This document shows, one piece after another, positions 62,304-64,000 of a DNA stretch of 64,000 nucleotides; within the stretch, counting starts at the first letter, position 1, and every line of letters starts with the position of its first letter. Under the pieces are notes generated by a model that saw only the letters and a program-made list of their open reading frames with translations, did not search any database and had not been told where the DNA came from. The position numbers and the translations under genes were made by a program. Source of the DNA: Anthoceros angustus (Eukaryota > Streptophyta > Anthocerotopsida > Anthocerotales > Anthocerotaceae); contig MU008162.1 of NCBI GenBank assembly GCA_010909165.1, positions 2,167,601-2,231,600 of the forward strand, given 5' to 3'.

Positions 62304-62650
62304 GTGGACTACTTCCCTTGGGGGTTAGGAATAGGTAGGGTTTTGTTTTTTGTAGGAGTGAAGGATAAAATGAGGCTAAAAAGGGGGAAATAAGCCTGAT
62401 AGCACTGGACGCACTGAGTATACTCCGGACCGAGTGAGGAACGCATCGACCTACTATGGCAGGCGCCGGGTAACGGATAAGTCCGACCCACTCCAGTGAC
62501 CAAAGGTGATAAGTACGCCTGTGAAAGTAACTTAGAGTTGAGCCGTGAGGACTGACCAGGCGACGCCACGTGGGCTCGAGTGGAGGACGGCATGCACCGC
62601 CAGACTGTGAATTTGCCCATAGCAGGTATTCACGCCCGCGACCGCGCGCG

Positions 62651-62697
62651 GCGAAGGCCGTAGTACGCGCGAAGGCCGTAGCGGAGGCGAAGGTCGG
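62651..62697 (+). repeat. Short direct repeat GCGAAGGCCGTAG
   Basis: Two exact 13-base copies (62651 and 62669) are followed by a partial third (GCGAAGGTCG near 62687) in the GC-rich flank. Confidence 0.85.
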
Positions 62698-63373
62698 TAT
62701 AAGCCATGCACCGCGCTACGGACAGGAAGAGGCGCCCCGCCGTTACTCAAGGCGGTCAAGGAAGGCGCCGCGCAGCCGAGACAATTTCGCGATCTCTTGC
62801 GCCCGCTCGGGCTCGGGCGTATCTCGTGGACGCCAGACATCCGCGCTGCTGCTCACCGCTGAGGTTGGAGCAACGAACGCGCGAAGAAGGCGCAACGTGC
62901 GCCGGTCTCCGGCAAGCGGCTACAAAGAACCAAGGAGGAGAAGGCGATGGCACCCAAAAGCTCGCGAAGTTTGGGAGCCATGGAACCTCGTGAGCGCAAC
63001 ATTGTGACTCGGCGCTATCCGGACTTTGGGCCCCGAGGAAGGTGAGAATTGCGGAGTGGCATTTGGATGTGTTCCATGGTCCGGACGCTCGCTGTCACCG
63101 TCCGGAGTTCGCCCGAAGATGCGGGCGGTCACAAGGAGGTGCGTCCAAGAACCTCCGGAGGACCCAAGGCGGCGATGGACCTTGAGGTCCCGAGGGCGCC
63201 TACAACCGCCCAAAGGAGGAAGAAGGGGAGGGGTGAGCCCCTCAAGGCGGCGGGGAAGATAGGGCCGCACACGCGATGCCGAGGCTCGACGCAGGACCAC
63301 CAACGGTTGGTCGATCCGACCCGCCGATGGGCCGAGTAAGGGCGGTAGCCCGATCATTGTCCATTGAACCCGC

Positions 63374-63396
63374 CACCAAGGTGGATCACCTTGGTG
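63374..63396. other. Perfect hairpin, 10-bp arms, 3-base loop
   Basis: CACCAAGGTG (63374-63383), then GAT, then CACCTTGGTG (63387-63396). The arms are perfectly complementary. It is not followed by a T-run and no bacterial terminator is implied. The right arm shares TCACCTTGGTG with minisatellite cores in U10 and U15, probably by chance. Confidence 0.7.
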
Positions 63397-64000
63397 ATAA
63401 TCACTGGTATTCCCGCATGCGCCGGGGGAAGAGGGCGGACTGGGAAGGATTATCTTCGCCTGCTGGGAGGCCCGCAAGCTCAGACCGAGAAGCCTCGCCA
63501 TCTGGGCCCCCCATACCTCGATCCATGTATGGGGCATTTCGAGCCCCTCAAGGAAGGGAGAGCTTGAGCGGCCCGGAAAGGACCTGAGGCCCGCAAGTGG
63601 AGCGGGCAAGGGCGCCGAGGGAGGAGGCCGATCGTCGAAGGCCAAACGGACCCGGAGGAGGACGATCGGGAGGGATTCCTGACCCATACGTCCGGAACGG
63701 ACCCCTCACCACCTGTGGAAGTATGGAAGAAATTCCCGCCTCCTCCCCGTGCCCCAACCAGCAAGGGCCCAAAGCAGAAGGCCCCGACCCCAAAGAAAAG
63801 CCCACCACCACACAACCATACCGAGGAGCCCCGACTGTGAGGGAGCCAAGAGACGTAAGACCACTTATTAACGGGCACCTCAGACGGTGCCAAGATTCTA
63901 CCCCGCCACCTGAGTGGCAAGAAGCTGAGGAAGTGCAAGGAGGGCAGAGGACGCCTGTGGAGCAGAGGACACCGCAAGAGCCTGACTGAGCCGGGTCCTG

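Larger units (their letters stand above)
62304..64000. other. Non-array flank, GC-rich from about 62.58 kb, transposon-like but unidentified
   Basis: Homology to the array ends abruptly at 62303. The first 280 bases are of mixed composition with a T-rich run (TTTTGTTTTTTG near 62340). From about 62580 the DNA is strongly GC-rich with many CG dinucleotides, unlike the AT-rich array. Several ORFs are open on both strands, for example plus 62570-63007 and 63597-63989 and minus 62920-63687. Their products are Arg/Pro/Gly-rich and overlap in several frames, as expected of GC-rich DNA with few stops. The plus ORF at 63597-63989 (130 codons, starting MERARAPREEADRRRPNGPG) is acidic and Pro-rich like some retroelement gag leaders, but no motif confirms this. 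Confidence 0.5.

Noticed and set aside
63374-63396. Hairpin as a transcription terminator
   Set aside because: There is no T-run after the hairpin, no upstream gene is identified, and intrinsic terminators of this type are bacterial.
62920-63687. 255-codon minus-strand ORF in the GC-rich flank
   Set aside because: It overlaps several equally open plus-strand frames. Composition is Pro/Arg/Gly/Ser-rich as expected of GC-rich DNA, and no motif was recognised.

Overview
The window is eukaryotic and most likely from a plant nuclear genome. No bacterial-style gene density, operons, rRNA or tRNA genes are visible. The plant assignment is an inference from a telo-box (AAACCCTA) next to a GGNCCCAC-type palindrome in the 59-61 kb insertion and from transposon-like GC-rich flanking DNA. 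I cannot name the species.

Positions 1-62303 form one head-to-tail array of a large tandem repeat with a unit of about 4.12-4.19 kb. I cut units at the shared 'GCAAACCTA' start and call them U1-U15. U1, U2, U3, U5, U8 and U12 are near standard length. U4 and U7 are strongly shortened. U6, U9, U10, U11 and U13 are lengthened by internal duplications. U14 is split by a 1,996-bp foreign insertion (59275-61270), and U15 is cut off after 600 bp. The rearrangement breakpoints I could read all sit on short homologies of about 6-19 bp.

Each unit is a mosaic of smaller repeats. In order along the unit these are: a minisatellite built on the palindrome AAGGTCACCTT; a block A; an AT-rich, almost invariant stretch holding an 84-codon ORF; a GGAGAAGACACTTC minisatellite; a 65-bp pair; a block B that is a diverged copy of block A; then 123-bp, 72-bp, about 40-bp and 51-bp sub-repeats. 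The unit therefore grew by repeated internal duplication before it was amplified. Blocks A and B later served as recombination sites in U11 and U13.

Variation between units has two layers. A few clean base substitutions switch state once, or nearly once, along the array, giving an ordered staircase (U2|U3, U6|U8, U8|U9, U9|U10, inside U11). In contrast, small indel clusters recur at the same GC-containing spots in almost every unit, while AT-rich stretches beside them are unchanged. That second layer may be partly sequencing-consensus error at modified cytosines.

The right end (62304-64000) is unrelated to the array and becomes very GC-rich from about 62.58 kb. It resembles degraded transposon or gene-flank DNA, but no domain is recognised. 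I find no gene whose function I can name. The ORFs listed are conserved by array homogenisation and may not be coding.
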